DNA of 64,000 nucleotides from Saccopteryx bilineata (lineage: Eukaryota > Chordata > Mammalia > Chiroptera > Emballonuridae), in contig NC_089490.1 in NCBI RefSeq assembly GCF_036850765.1, positions 105,642,574 to 105,706,573 of the forward strand. The letters run 5' to 3'. Of the stretch, positions 34,087 through 45,358 are shown in pieces. A model generated the notes under the pieces. The model did no database searches and had not been told where the DNA came from. It saw nothing but the letters and a program-made list of their open reading frames with translations. Numbering within the stretch: position 1 is the stretch's first letter; each line of letters opens with the position of its first letter. The translations under genes were made by a program, and so were the position numbers.

Positions 34087-35569
34087 AGTCAACTTTTATT
34101 TTTTAATGTGCAGAATCCACCTCTTAAACTAAATCTTTGAAAGTAAATCTTTTGCTGCCAGTTAATTTGCAGTAGGTCTTGGAATATAGTTTTTCATCTA
34201 CATTCATTTATACATTCAAATGTACATACTTAAATGCATTCAGGTGAAAGCAACTTTGCTTGGAAAATTTAATTAATACCATATTCTTGCTTCAGAGAAG
34301 CTAACAGTCTAATAGGGCAGGAAAAAAAAATATATATATATATGCGCACAGTAACCACAGTCCATGGTGTTTTTGAAAAATGCATGTTTTCTGAATTTTC
34401 CCTTCTTAAAGAAATAATAGTGGATGACAGTATATAAATATTTTGGAATAACTTAAAAGCAGCTTTTGCTGTTCATGTATTTGCAAGAAATTTTCTGCTG
34501 ATGTCAAGGAAAAATGAACCAGTCTAGATGCAGAGGAAGGAAGGTAGCTTTAGCTACTTTACTTCTTGGTGCCTTGAAACCAGAGTTCACAAGTGAGTGT
34601 GGTAAGTTCTCTTTCTGCCTCCTTTCCCTCTCCCCCACTCCTTACCCTCCACTGGGCGCTCTCCTTTAAAAGGGACAACTCTTGGCAGTGTTTAAAAAGG
34701 TTTTGATCTTGTGGTTGCGTGTTCTCTTCAGAAACAGAATTGTTCCTTTCTGGTATTATGTGTACTTTGCTGCTTGTGTTATTACTGAGCAGAGCTGAGC
34801 CTTTTCTCCAACTGTACGAGAATTCCTAGTGAACTAGTGAGTGAATTTTCCAATTTAGATTAGGCACTCAACTTACAGCATTTGCTTTCATATCCTTAAA
34901 ACATACTGCGTTTCAAATCTTCATAGCTTTGCTCACATTTTAGGGTTCAGCTTTACTATACATTCTATCTGTGGCCCTTAGCAAGCTTCTAAATAAGCAG
35001 CTCTTTAAGCAGAGCTTGTACCCACTTCAGTCTCCCACGCTTGGGTGATGGAGAACCAAAGGTGGCTTGAGAAGTACGCCCTTCCTTCCTCCCACACCAT
35101 CCCCGAGTTTGCTCTAGCACTGATATTCGCACACACGGTGAGCCACCCCCCCTGCCCTGGGTAGGTTGGAGGAAGTTGGGCTTTGGAGGGCCTGTGAAGG
35201 TAATTGACGCAATTTCCATTTGTATAATGAAGAATTTAGTTCCAACCAACCACCTTGTAAACTCTAACCCTTGAGTTCTGCCTTTTTGTAATAGAGGTTC
35301 TCCGTGTCATGCACCTTGACCTTACTGGCAGTTTATAACCTAGCGGGATTTAGTTCTCAAAAAACAGAAGTAAAAATAAAAGACCCTTTTAGTCATAGAG
35401 TCAAAAACGAAGGTCGACCTCAATATGTAAGAGAAAATGTTTTAAAGCGCGCAGGACCTGTAGTTTCCAGTTTTGTCATTGATCATCCACGTGTTTCTCA
35501 GAAAGCTAGAGGACACTCAAACTGTAAAACAATACCTATTGCTTAAACGGATGTTGTTTCAGCTTGTTG
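34087..35569. other. Intron upstream of EID3
   Basis: Mostly unique DNA, with a (TA)n run at 34,330-34,343. The frames at 34,989-35,546 show no recognisable domain. It may contain distal EID3 regulatory sequence; no motif supports that directly. Confidence 0.45.
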
Positions 35570-35815
35570 TTGGGACCCATTGTTACACGCATTCTGAGCG
35601 CCCCCGGAGCTTCTTTACTAAGGCACTGCGTCTGTGCTCTGCGCAGAAGGCTGCCGGGAGGCGGGGCGAGCTGGGGGCGGGGTCTTTGCTGTGCTGTCAG
35701 TGCGCATGGGCGGCCCTCGTGCTACGCTCCGACTGCCCCCTTCAATATCCGCTGTTTTCGGAAACACTGCGAAGGGCGTTAGCAGAGCGCTACCTGAGCT
35801 CCACTGGTCACCGAC
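35570..35815 (+). promoter_or_regulatory. EID3: EID3 promoter / CpG-rich 5' region
   Basis: A CpG-rich block with two GC boxes (GGCGGGGC near 35,661 and GGGGGCGGGG near 35,674) lies immediately before the EID3 start. No TATA box is evident. It sits far from the TXNRD1 promoter candidates, so EID3 probably has its own housekeeping-type promoter. Confidence 0.6.
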
Positions 35816-36934
35816 ATGACTGATGAAAAAGATTACCCGCGGGAAGGCGAAGAGAAAGGAGAGGAACTGGTGGCACGTCCCCTCACCGGTACTGCGTGCT
35901 CTGTGAAACTGGCAGAGGGGGAGGAAGAACCCATGAAGGTAGAAGTGGAGGTGGGGGATGATGACGACTGCTCCGACGACCTGGACTATGGGGGGGGCCC
36001 CATAGACCTGAATCTGCTAGGGCTGGAGGCTGACGAGGAGAAGTGCCGGGATATCCGCAGGCAGTACCGCCAGCTCATCTATAACGTCCAGCAGAACCGG
36101 GAAGACATTGTGAACACGGCCAGTGACTCGTTAACCGAGGCTCTAGAGGAAGCCAATGTCCTGTTTGATGCAGTGAGCCGAACAAGAGAAGCCGCTCTTG
36201 ATGCCCAGTTTCTTGTTTTGGCTTCTGATTTGGGTAAAGAAAAAGCAAAGCAGCTAAACTCTGATATGAGCTTGTTTAACCCAGTTGCATTTTGTGACTT
36301 TCTGTTTATATTTGTGGGTCTAAACTGGATGGAAGATGCTGAACGTGGTGAGTTGAGTGGTTGTGATGATAATACAGCTCTTTCCTTCTGGGGGGCAGTA
36401 CAGAAGGAAGCAACATCCTGGATATTGCAAGCTGAACCCTTCCATTTTATTTTTGGTTCATTCAAATCAGAGTCTTCTGCGTCAAAGCGCCGACCTGAAC
36501 AACATAAAAAAGCTCTTAAAATGAGAGAAAATTGGGATATGCCTACAAAGCTGAGGAAGCTGGACCTGGGTAATAATCAAGAAGGGACAGAAAAGGAAGT
36601 AGAAAGAATCTTGGGATTGTTGCAAACGTACTTTCAAAAGTATCCTGATACTCCTGTGTCCTATTTTGAGTTCGTGATTGATCCAAATTCTTTTTCTCGT
36701 ACTGTGGAGAATATATTCTATGTTTCTTTCATTATAAGAGATGGTTTTGCAAGAATAAGTTTTGACCAAGACAGGCTGCCAATATTAGAACCAATTAATA
36801 CTGACCAAGAAGATGAAGAAAATGATCCCAGTTTCCCTGGCAGGAAACAAGGAGTTATATCTTTGAGTTTACAGGACTGGAAAAATATTGTGGCAACTTT
36901 TGAAATTTCAGAGCCTATGATCTCAAACTCCTAA
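35816..36934 (+). CDS. EID3: EID3, NSE4-family SMC5/6 subunit (EP300-interacting inhibitor of differentiation 3)
   Basis: This is an intronless 372-codon frame ending in TAA. EID3 is a paralogue of NSMCE4A that can act as the kleisin-like NSE4 subunit of the SMC5/6 DNA-repair complex in the nucleus, and it represses CBP/p300-dependent transcription. An acidic N-terminus precedes an Nse4 N-terminal block ([20 protein letters not shown], from about residue 80). The C-terminal Nse4 winged-helix domain occupies about residues 265-365 and includes [30 protein letters not shown] and [18 protein letters not shown]. The start is uncertain. ATG 35,816 has a G at -3. An in-frame ATG at 35,933 (codon 40) would give 333 residues, the length of the human protein, and MKVEVEV there lines up with the human start. 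No frameshift or stop is seen, so it looks functional. Confidence 0.93.
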   Translation: MTDEKDYPREGEEKGEELVARPLTGTACSVKLAEGEEEPMKVEVEVGDDDDCSDDLDYGGGPIDLNLLGLEADEEKCRDIRRQYRQLIYNVQQNREDIVNTASDSLTEALEEANVLFDAVSRTREAALDAQFLVLASDLGKEKAKQLNSDMSLFNPVAFCDFLFIFVGLNWMEDAERGELSGCDDNTALSFWGAVQKEATSWILQAEPFHFIFGSFKSESSASKRRPEQHKKALKMRENWDMPTKLRKLDLGNNQEGTEKEVERILGLLQTYFQKYPDTPVSYFEFVIDPNSFSRTVENIFYVSFIIRDGFARISFDQDRLPILEPINTDQEDEENDPSFPGRKQGVISLSLQDWKNIVATFEISEPMISNS

Positions 36935-37181
36935 ATATTTTTTTTGTTCTTATTATAGGGTATACTTTGTGGCTTTTCTAATGTATCTCAAAATAGAGTG
37001 TAAAATATAATCAGAAGCACTTGTATTATTGAAAAGTGAGAAAGTATTTTCAAGAGCATCAGAAATTGTTTTACTGTGCAATGTATTTTTCTTGGTAGTT
37101 TGTAAAGGTTGTTATGATCTTTTATTAAAAAACTTCACTGGCTTGTTAATGGAAATTTTTTTGAATGTGTAAAACTTTATT

Positions 37182-37187
37182 AATAAA
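37182..37187 (+). terminator. EID3: EID3 polyadenylation signal (AATAAA)
   Basis: The canonical hexamer AATAAA lies 248 bp after the EID3 stop codon. An ATTAAA variant occurs earlier, near 37,122. The intervening 3' UTR is AT-rich and free of recognisable repeats, consistent with a short 3' UTR ending just past this site. Confidence 0.65.
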
Positions 37188-37378
37188 AATCAGTTCCAAA
37201 TTTCATAAGTTAAAAGGCATTTATAATATGCAAAACAAACAATAAGGTATAATGCTCTGATTCTGCATTCCTCTGTTACAGGGACCAAGGGAATCCCACA
37301 TGGGACTCCTAATCCATGGAGAAAGAATGGGTGAAAAAATGGTTAAAGACTATCTGTAGACAGTGAATATGCAATGTT

Positions 37379-37723
37379 TTTTTTTTTGTGGGTTTTTTTT
37401 TTTGCAGGGACAGAGAGAGAATCAGAGAGAGGGATAGATAGGGACAGACAGACATCAATGGACAGAGATGAGAAGCATCAATCATCAGTTTTTCTTGCAA
37501 CATCTTAGTTGTTCATTGATTGCTTTCTCATATGTGCCTTGACCGGGGGCCTTCAGCAGACCGAGTAACTCCTTGCTGGAGCCAGCGACCTTGGGTCCAA
37601 GCTGGTGAGCTTTTTGCTCAAACCAGATGATCCCGCGCTCAAGCTGGCGACCTTGGGGTCTCGAACCTGGGTCCTTCCGCTTCCCAGTCTGACGCTCTAT
37701 CTACTGTGCCACTTGGTCAGGCG
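37379..37723 (-). mobile_element. tRNA-headed SINE, family B
   Basis: Full body; flanked by GAATATGCAATGTT (about 37,364 and 37,722). It lies just after EID3. Confidence 0.88.
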
Positions 37724-38344
37724 AATATGCAATGTTAACACTGTAAAAATGCCTTGCTTCATTGCTAGGAGGACTCAGTAAGATTAATAGGTGTCAGTAT
37801 TCTAAATAATAATTCTGTGATTAGATTAAAAAGAAATGGAGTATCAGTAGTAGGTGGAGGCATCAACTAAGTGCTGAAAGGTGAGTAGGCACTGGTCATA
37901 GATGGAAACATCTACTAGGCAGGGGAGGCCAAACATACAAAATTATGAGAAGTTATGGCACCAGAGAACCATAAAATTTTTTTGAAAACTATTCCAGTTG
38001 AATGATAAATTGAGCAAAAATTGAATTACTTTGTCTATTAGTATCCTCAGAGGTAGAAGATGTTTTTGTTAGATTATTTTAAACAAATTCGTTCAACATC
38101 CAGTTCTAGTTTTTATCTGCTTGGTTAGTTTCTCTGGCCCTTGGTTTCTCTTTGTAATTTCTGCTAGTACACAGAGTGCCCTTCAGAAATCAGTGATGTT
38201 TCATTATGTAACAGCCTTGGATATTTGTTCCCTCTATTTTGTATTTCTTAATAGGGCTTTAAATGTCTGGAAACTGCCCCTGTTTAAATTGAAATAATTA
38301 AATAATTTATTGATAAGGCCATAAATGCCTCCTCCCCCATTTAA

Positions 38345-38555
38345 AAAAAATTTTTTTAATTTATGTATTTATTTTTAGAGAGGAGAGAGGGAGAGAGAGA
38401 GACAGGGAGAGAGAGGAGAGAGAGACAGAAGGGGGAGGAGCTGGAAGCATCAACTCCCATATATGCCTTGACCAGGTAAGCCCAGGGTCTCGAACCGACG
38501 ACCTCAGCATCTCCAGGTTGACACCCCATCCACTGCGCCACCACAGGTTAGGCTC
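38345..38555 (-). mobile_element. tRNA-headed SINE, family C
   Basis: Short minus-strand copy; flanked by GCCTCCTCCCCCATTT-like repeats (38,327 and 38,553). Confidence 0.87.
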
Positions 38556-38581
38556 CTCCCCCATTTTTATTTCAGTTTTTT

Positions 38582-38959
38582 GTTTTTTGTTTTTTTCATT
38601 TTTCCGAAGCTGGAAACGGGGAGGCAGTCAGACAGACTCCCGCATGTGCCTGACTGGGATCCACCCGGCATGCCCACCAGGGGGCGATGCTTTGCCCTTC
38701 TGGAGCGTCGCTCTGTTGCAACCAGAGCCACTCTAGCGCCTGAGGCAGAGGCCACAGAGCCATCCCCAGCACCCGGGCCTTCTTTGCTCCAATGGAGCCT
38801 CGCTGCGGGAGGGGAAGAGAGAGAGAGAGAGAGAGGAGGGAGAGGGGGAGGGGTGGAGAAGCAGATGGGCGCTTCTCCTGTGTGCCCTGGCAGGGAATCG
38901 AACCCGGGACTCCTGCACGCCGGGTCGACGCTCTACCACTGAGCCAACCGGCCAGGGCC
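38582..38959 (-). mobile_element. tRNA-headed SINE, family A
   Basis: Full-length; flanked by ATTTCAGTTTT (about 38,570 and 38,961). Confidence 0.9.
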
Positions 38960-39117
38960 AATTTCAGTTTTAAAAAGATAAATTACAGCCATATTTGGAG
39001 GTTATTGCTGAAATTTTTTTTTTTGGGAAACAGTTTCTGAAGATGTAGTGAGCATGCATGTAAGTTTCTTTTCTTGACCCTATAGGAATTTAATCATTTG
39101 TACTGGTGTAATTATTT

Positions 39118-39482
39118 TTTTAAGTGAGACGCAGGAGGCAGAGAGACAGATTCCTGCATGTGCCCCTACCAACCGGGCTTCACCAGGCAAGCTCCCTACC
39201 TGAGGATGCTCTGCCCCTCTGGGGCCGCTACTTGGTTGCTTGGCAACTGAGCAATTTTAGTGCCTGAGGTGAGGCCATGGAGCCATCCTCGTGCCCAGGG
39301 TCAACTTGCTCAGACCATTCGAGTCATGGCTTCAGGAGTGGAAGAAAGAGAGAGAAGAAAGGGGGAGGGGGAGGGGTAGAGAAGCTGATGATCACTTCTC
39401 CTGTGTGCCCTAATCTGGAATTGAACCCAGGACTTCTACGTTCAGGGCCAATGCTCTACCACTGAGCCGACCAGCCTGGGCT
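39118..39482 (-). mobile_element. tRNA-headed SINE, family E
   Basis: Older A-like copy; flanked by a TACTGGTG repeat (about 39,100 and 39,484). Confidence 0.83.
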
Positions 39483-39727
39483 GGTACTGGTGGGTTTTTG
39501 CCATTAAACATTATTTGGCAAGTGGATACATAATTTGCATGGCAGCAGTAAAATTTCCCACTCAGTCTAGTGTGGTATGGGTATGGAAAAATCCAAAGAC
39601 TGGCTAAATGATGTCAAGATTGAGAGGAGAGAACTTACATGTGTGGGGGAAGGTCTTTTACTAATAGTGAAGATTTTTTTTTTAGCAGAAATAGAAATTA
39701 CTTGTGAAACTTGGACAATTATTTTCT

Positions 39728-40090
39728 TTCTTTTTTTTTTTTGTTGTTGTTGTATTTTTCTTAAGTTGGAAATGGGGAGGCAGTCAGACAGACTCCCGCA
39801 TGCGCCCGACCGGGATCCACCCGGCATGCCCACCAGGGGGCGATGCTCTGTTGCAACCAGAGCCATTCTAGCGCCTGAGGCAGTGGCCACAGAGCCATCC
39901 TCAGCGCCCAGGCAAACTTTGCTCCAGTGGAGCCTTGGCTTTGGGAGAGGAAGAGAGAGACAGAGAGGAAGGAGAGGGGGAGGGGTGGAGAAGTAGATGG
40001 GTGCTTCTCCTGTGTGCCCTGGCCGGGAATCGAACCTGGGACTCCTGCACGCCAGGCTGATGCTCTACCACTGAGCCAGCCGGCCAGGGC
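39728..40090 (-). mobile_element. tRNA-headed SINE, family A
   Basis: Full-length; flanked by GACAATTATTTTCTT at 39,713-39,727 and 40,091-40,105. Confidence 0.92.
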
Positions 40091-40184
40091 GACAATTATT
40101 TTCTTAGCATGATATGTCTCAAGTTCACAGAAAGGATAAAATTAGAAAATGTGTGTGACAAGTTCTTTGAAATATGAATAACGA

Positions 40185-40395
40185 CACTGTACAGTGAGAA
40201 AAGCAAGACATTTGTAATCATACAGACCTATTTCCATTCTTGACTCAGGGGCGAGATTCATATTCTCATAGGGCTTCTATGTTGTCATTTCTGAAATGCA
40301 AAAGACTTCTGCTTTAAAGACTATTGTGAGGATTAAATGGGATTATATATTTATGTAAAACACCTAGCATAGGAGCTGGCTCATTCGTAAACACA
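40185..40395 (+). repeat. MIR-like SINE
   Basis: GACTATTGTGAGGATTAAAT, ACACCTAGCATAGGAGCTGG and the preceding diverged body match MIR. Confidence 0.55.
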
Positions 40396-40635
40396 CATGT
40401 TACGGCCTCACTCTAGATCAAGGTTAGAAAATCTGTGCTGCCACCTCCTTTCATGGTGACATCTCTGTCATAGTTCATTCACTTTCCTTTTAGACATGAC
40501 TTCCTTTGTTCTAGAACAGTGGTCCCTAACCCCCCCGGGCTGCGGACCGGTACAGGTCCATGGGCCATTTGGTACCAGTCCGCAGAGAAAGATTAAATAA
40601 CTTACATTATTTCCATTTTATTTATATTTAAGTCT

Positions 40636-40977
40636 GAACGATGTTTTTTTTTTTAATTTTTTTACATAGGCAGAGATAGACAGGGACAGACAGACAGAAA
40701 CGGAGAGAGAGATGAGAAGAATCAATCATCAGTTTTTCGTTGCGCGCTGCGACTTCTTAGTTGTTCATTGATTGCCCTCTCACATGTGCCTTGACCTCGG
40801 GCCTTCAGCAGACCGAGCAACCCCCTGCTGGAGCCAGCGACCTTGGATCCAAGCTGGTGAGCTCTTTGCTCAAGCCAGATGAGCCCGCGCTCAAGCTGGC
40901 GACCTCGGGGTCTCGAACCTGGGTCCTTCTGCATCCCAGTCCGACGCTCTATCCACTGCGCCACCACCTGGTCAGGC
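40636..40977 (-). mobile_element. tRNA-headed SINE, family B
   Basis: Well preserved; flanked by CGATGTTTT (about 40,638 and 40,977). Inserted in a hAT element. Confidence 0.9.
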
Positions 40978-41103
40978 GATGTTTTATTTTTTAAAAATGA
41001 CCAGATTCCCTCTGTTACATCCGTCTAAGACTCACTCTTGACGCTTGTCTCAGTCACGGGATACATTTATCTGTCCCACCCTAAAGGCTGGTCCATGAAA
41101 ATA

Positions 41104-41179
41104 TTTTTTTTTTCTTTTTTTTTACAGAAATTTTTTTTTTTTTTACTTTTTACTTTTTTATTTATTTATTTATTTTTAG

Positions 41180-41230
<51 letters not shown>

Positions 41231-41363
41231 TAGAGAGAGAGAAGGGGGGAGGAGCTGGAAGCATCAACTCCCATATGTGCCTTGACCAGGCAAGCCCAGG
41301 GTTTTGAACCGGCGACCTCAGCATTTCCAGGTCGACGCTTTATCCACTGCGCCACCACAGGTC
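41104..41363 (-). mobile_element. tRNA-headed SINE, family C, with (GA)n tract
   Basis: Minus-strand copy with GA tract at 41,180-41,222; flanked by CATGAAAATATTTT (41,094 and 41,365). Nested in the hAT. Confidence 0.9.
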
Positions 41364-41569
41364 TCATGAAAATATTTTCTGACATTAAACTGGTCCATGG
41401 CCCAAAAAAGGTTGAGGACCACTGTTCTAGAGAATCCATTACCAAGTGATTGGAATTGACGCCTTATTAATTTACTCAACAATTGTTTGAGTGTGCTCTA
41501 GGCACTTGATGAAGGAGGGGGGTGGAATATGACCCAACTCTCCTGGAATTTATATTTAATGGTTGTATT

Positions 41570-41985
41570 AGTTCCCAATTACTGCTGTAACGGATTACTT
41601 TTTAGTGGTTTAAAGCCATTTTATTATCTATTATAGTTCTGAAATTTGGAAGTCCAAAATTGGTTTCTCCGGGCTAAAGTCAGGTGTCTGCAGGGCTGGT
41701 TCCTGCTGAGGCTCTGAGAGGAGAGTTGTTTCTTGCCTTTTCCAGAGTTTTTGGAGCCCTCCTGTATTCCTTGACTCAATCTCTTCCTTGGTTTTCAAAG
41801 CTGACCATGCAGCCTCTTCTGTCTTCACTTTTACCTCCTGTAATGAAGTCTCCCTCTCATATAAGGGTGCGTGGGATTAAGGTGGGCCCACTGGGATAAT
41901 CCTTGAAAATGTCCCCATCACCATATCCTTAAATCACATCTCCAGTATATTCACAGGTTCTAAGGATTCAGACTTTGATGTTGGG
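41570..41985. repeat. Degenerate old LTR-like repeat
   Basis: It reads TTGTATTAGTTCCCAATTAC, then AGTCCAAAATTGG and GGTTCCTGCTGAGGCTCTG, the pattern of an old mammalian LTR (MaLR-like). Too diverged for a family name. Confidence 0.5.
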
Positions 41986-42386
41986 AACCATTGTTCAGTT
42001 TATCAGGGAGGGGAGACCACAGTGTGTTGTTAATGATGATTGCTCTTAAGGAAAACTGCTTGGACAGTGGTTGAGATGCTACCTCAGGGTGGTAAGGGAA
42101 GACCCCAGGAGGAGGCATTAGAAATGGAATCTGTTACAGCTTGGCAGAGTCCTTGATACAGAGTTAAATATTACCTCTAGCTATTTTCAGTGCTAAATAG
42201 TTGAAGGTCTCAATATTAATTGGCTATGGAGAATTCACTTCCCTAACCTCCCTTGGGGGAATACGGTGTAGCAAGCATCTCCACTTTCCAGAGCAGGAAA
42301 ACGATTCTTTGCGACTCACCTCAGTGTTGGTGTTTGTGACTTTGCACCTAGCATTACCCATCAACATTGAGTCAAATTTCCTTAGG

Positions 42387-42720
42387 CTAGGAGTTGGTAA
42401 ATTTTTTTCTGCTAAAAGCCAGATATTTAGCATTTTTAAGCTTTGTGGCCTTTGTTGAAACTAATCAACTGCGCTGCTGTTGTAAAATCAGCAGCTGTAG
42501 ACAGTATTGAAACAAATGGGCATAACTGTTTTCCAATAAAACTTGATGGAAACTGATATTTAAATTTCATCTGATTTTTATGTATCATGAAATACTATTC
42601 TTAATTTTTCCACCTTATCATTTAAAAATGTTAATAACTGTTTTTAGCCCAGGGGCTGTAAAAAAATAGAGAGAGGGCTGCTAAATTTGCCCCACAGGTT
42701 GTAGTGGGCCAACTTCTGTC
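42387..42720. mobile_element. MER5A-like hAT element
   Basis: It resembles the MER5A consensus: GGAGTTGGTAAATTTTTTTC, then TTTGTGGCCTTTGTTG, TTCCAATAAAACTTGATGG and GGGCCAACTTCTG. Old and diverged; no coding content. Confidence 0.65.
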
Positions 42721-42954
42721 ATAGGCCTAGGGCCCAGTCAGTCTCTTGTAGAAAGTGTGTAGCATTTAAACCACCATGTAGTGTTCTCTTTCCTGGCCCA
42801 TAATCCTCCAGACCACTAGGAGGTTTGAGGTCTAACCCAGAGGACGCTGCAGCATGTCAGCAACATAGCAGTCAGAGGAAACAAGCAGCTGGCGCCTGAC
42901 GTAGGTTATAGAATCCCTGCAAACGACACAGGCAGGAAAAATTTGAGGAGCTGG

Positions 42955-43030
42955 CCCAAGATCACACATAAGTGGCAAGTCAGGTTCAGATTTGGACTAA
43001 ACCCAAGCTCCTAACTTTGCTGTACCCCTT
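42955..43030 (-). repeat. MIR-like fragment
   Basis: GATCACACATAAGTGGCAAG followed by CAGATTTGGACTAAACCC is a short MIR-complement remnant. Confidence 0.45.
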
Positions 43031-43139
43031 GTACTTCGTGTTTTCCCACAGTTTTATTTTTGTGAATGAGAAAAATGAAGCCCAGCCTCGGTATACTTAG
43101 GGAGAGTAGCAACTAGCACTCTAGTGTTTTGTTCTAACA

Positions 43140-43430
43140 GTATTTTTGAACATCACATACATGCAAAGTTGGCACTGGTGATACAGAGACAAAAAACAAG
43201 ATGTCCGTCTTTGCAGAGTTGATGGGACTGTGTGATGGTCTCAGTTGGATCTCAGATGAGGCCCCAGTTTGGGCTCTTGTCAGGTAAAGGCTTCCAGCTA
43301 AGTCTTGAAGGGGCTGGGGTGGGACAGCCTGTGCTGAGAGCCACGATAATATTTGTGAATGGAGCTACAGGAAGGAAAAAGAGCATGTTTGGGAATTTTA
43401 AGGAGAACAGTGGAGGAAATGGAGCTTAGG
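43140..43430 (-). repeat. L2-like fragment
   Basis: A weak reverse-oriented L2 pattern: GATACAGAGACAAAAAACAAG, TTTGCAGAGTTGATGG, then GGCTTCCAGCTAAGTCTTGAAG. Diverged. Confidence 0.4.
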
Positions 43431-43993
43431 TCAGGATCTTAGAATGTTGGTAAAAGAATCCTTTAAATCCTAAAGGAATGTTTTAGAAAGGGTAGTGTGT
43501 TTGTGTACATTGAATAAAAATAACATACTTCAGTCTGTCTGTGTACTGGATCAGGATTTGATCAGAAGAGGGCATTTCAGGTGGGGGACAGCACTTTGTC
43601 CCAAGCAGGGTCCCTTCTTTCTGTAGGGGAGAGTTAGTCATTTACTAGGATTTTTCCTCCCAGCCACTGTGCTAACTTGTATTGTCTTGTATAAAGTCTG
43701 CAGTTTGGTGAGTTATAGGAGTATGGTAGCTTCCCTTTACAAATGAAAAGAGACTCCTTAGTACTAGGCAATTAGCCCAAATTACCTAGCCTAGAGAGCG
43801 GTACAGCAAGGGTTTTTTTTTAAACTCAGGACTCGTATATAATGGTAAGAAAACCCAGTATAAACCTGTGTCTAATGATATAAATCACATTTCGGAGGGG
43901 AAGGAATAAAGATTACTTATTCTAATTTTAAAGAAATTCAGTACACTTGAATTGCTTTCGGTATTGTTTTTGCATCCTTGAACTCTTGCCCTT

Positions 43994-43995
<2 letters not shown>

Positions 43996-44024
<29 letters not shown>

Positions 44025-44384
44025 TTTTCTTTTCATTTTTCTGAAGCTGGAAACAGGGAGAGACAGTCAGACAGACTCCCGCATGCGCCCGACTGGGATC
44101 CACCCGGCACGCCCACCAGGGGCGACGCTCTGCCCACCAGGGGGCGATGCTCTGCCCATCCTGGGCGTCGCCATGTTGCGACCAGAGCCACTCTAGCGCC
44201 TGAGGCAGAGGCCACAGAGCCATCCCCAGCGCCCGGGCCATCTTTGCTCCAATGGAGCCTCGGCTGCGGGAGGGGAGGAGAGAGACAGAGAGGAAAGCGC
44301 GGCGGAGGGGTGGAGAAGCAAATGGGCGCTTCTCCTGTGTGCCCTGGCCGGGAATCGAACCCGGGTCCTCTGCACGCTAGGCCG
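43996..44384 (-). mobile_element. 5'-truncated family A SINE
   Basis: The body and tail are complete, but the first ~30 bases of the tRNA head are missing (it stops at CACGCTAGGCC). A perfect GAACTCTTGCCCTTTTA duplication (43,979-43,995 and 44,384-44,400) shows that truncation happened at insertion. The tail side is an expanded (TTTA)n. Confidence 0.9.
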
Positions 44385-44540
44385 AACTCTTGCCCTTTTA
44401 AAGGGGTGTCTGGAGTATTTTACTGGGGTGGGAGCGGGACATTTCTGAGGAGCATAAGGAAGAGGGGGAAGAATAGCCAATCTGTAAGCCCAGCAGACAC
44501 CTGCAGTGAGGTGTTGTGCATTTATACTCCTGTCCTATAG

Positions 44541-45358
44541 CAGTGGTTCTCAGTGTAGTCTGGATTCCTTGGGCCCCTGAGGACCCTTATCAAAATCCTT
44601 GAGGTCAGAAATATCTTCATAACACCAAACTGCTGTTTGCCCTTTTCATTCTGATTCTCTTGCAAGGCTACCATGGAGTTTCCAGAGGCCATGTACATGT
44701 GAGGTGATGTTACAACAGAGGGAACACAGAAAAGATAAGAGCTGCCTTTTTTTTTTTTCCAAAGTGAGAAGCAAGGGTGGGGAGACAGACTTCCTCCTGC
44801 ACCCCAACTGGGACCTACCCGGCATGCCCATCGGGGGCTACTATGCTCAGCCCCACCTGAGCCATCTAGCACCTGAGGTGGAGGCCATTGAGCCATCCTT
44901 AGCACCCGGGCTGACTTTGCTCCAGTGGAGCCTTGGCTGCGGGAGGGGAAGAGAAAGATAAAGAGAAAGGAGAGGAGGAGGGGTGGAGAAGCAGATGGGC
45001 GCTTCTCCTGTGTGCCCTGGCCGGGAATCGAACCTGGACTCCACGCGCCCGGCCGATGCTCTACCTCTGAGCCAACCGGCCAGGGCAGGAGCTGCCTTTT
45101 ATTAAGACAGACATTAAAGAGAATTACAAAGATGTAAGACAATGCCACTCTTTTTGCTAATTAAAATAGTTAAAATAAGTTATATTTAACAACATTTGAG
45201 ATATTTAATATTTTGTTAAAATACATTAAAAAATTCCTATTTACACTTTTAATATGCTAAATACTATATATAAACCCCATTAACCAGAGCTCTTTGGGAT
45301 CCTACATAATTTAAGGTTGTAAAGGGATCCCCAAACTAAAAAGGTTGAGAACTCCTAT
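44541..45358. mobile_element. hAT-like element with a SINE inside
   Basis: It opens AGTGGTTCTCAGTGTAGTC and closes AAAAGGTTGAGAACTCCTAT, an imperfect inverted pair. A family A-type SINE (44,745-45,087) divides it. Apparent reading frames here are composed of the two repeats. Confidence 0.6.
44745..45087 (-). mobile_element. tRNA-headed SINE, family A/E intermediate
   Basis: Minus-strand copy inside the hAT element; flanked by AGAGCTGCCTTTT (44,738 and 45,089). Confidence 0.87.

Larger units (their letters stand above)
40507..41427. mobile_element. hAT-like element, reverse-oriented relative of the 22.8 kb copy, with two SINEs inside
   Basis: The ends CAGTGGTCCCTAACC and GGTTGAGGACCACTG are inverted repeats. 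The body reads as the reverse of the 22,848 element. A family B SINE (40,636-40,977) and a family C SINE (41,104-41,363) have entered it, both on the minus strand. Confidence 0.7.

Noticed and set aside
36079..36465. Minus-strand 128-codon frame inside EID3
   Set aside because: It is a shadow of the EID3 coding strand with no recognisable homology.
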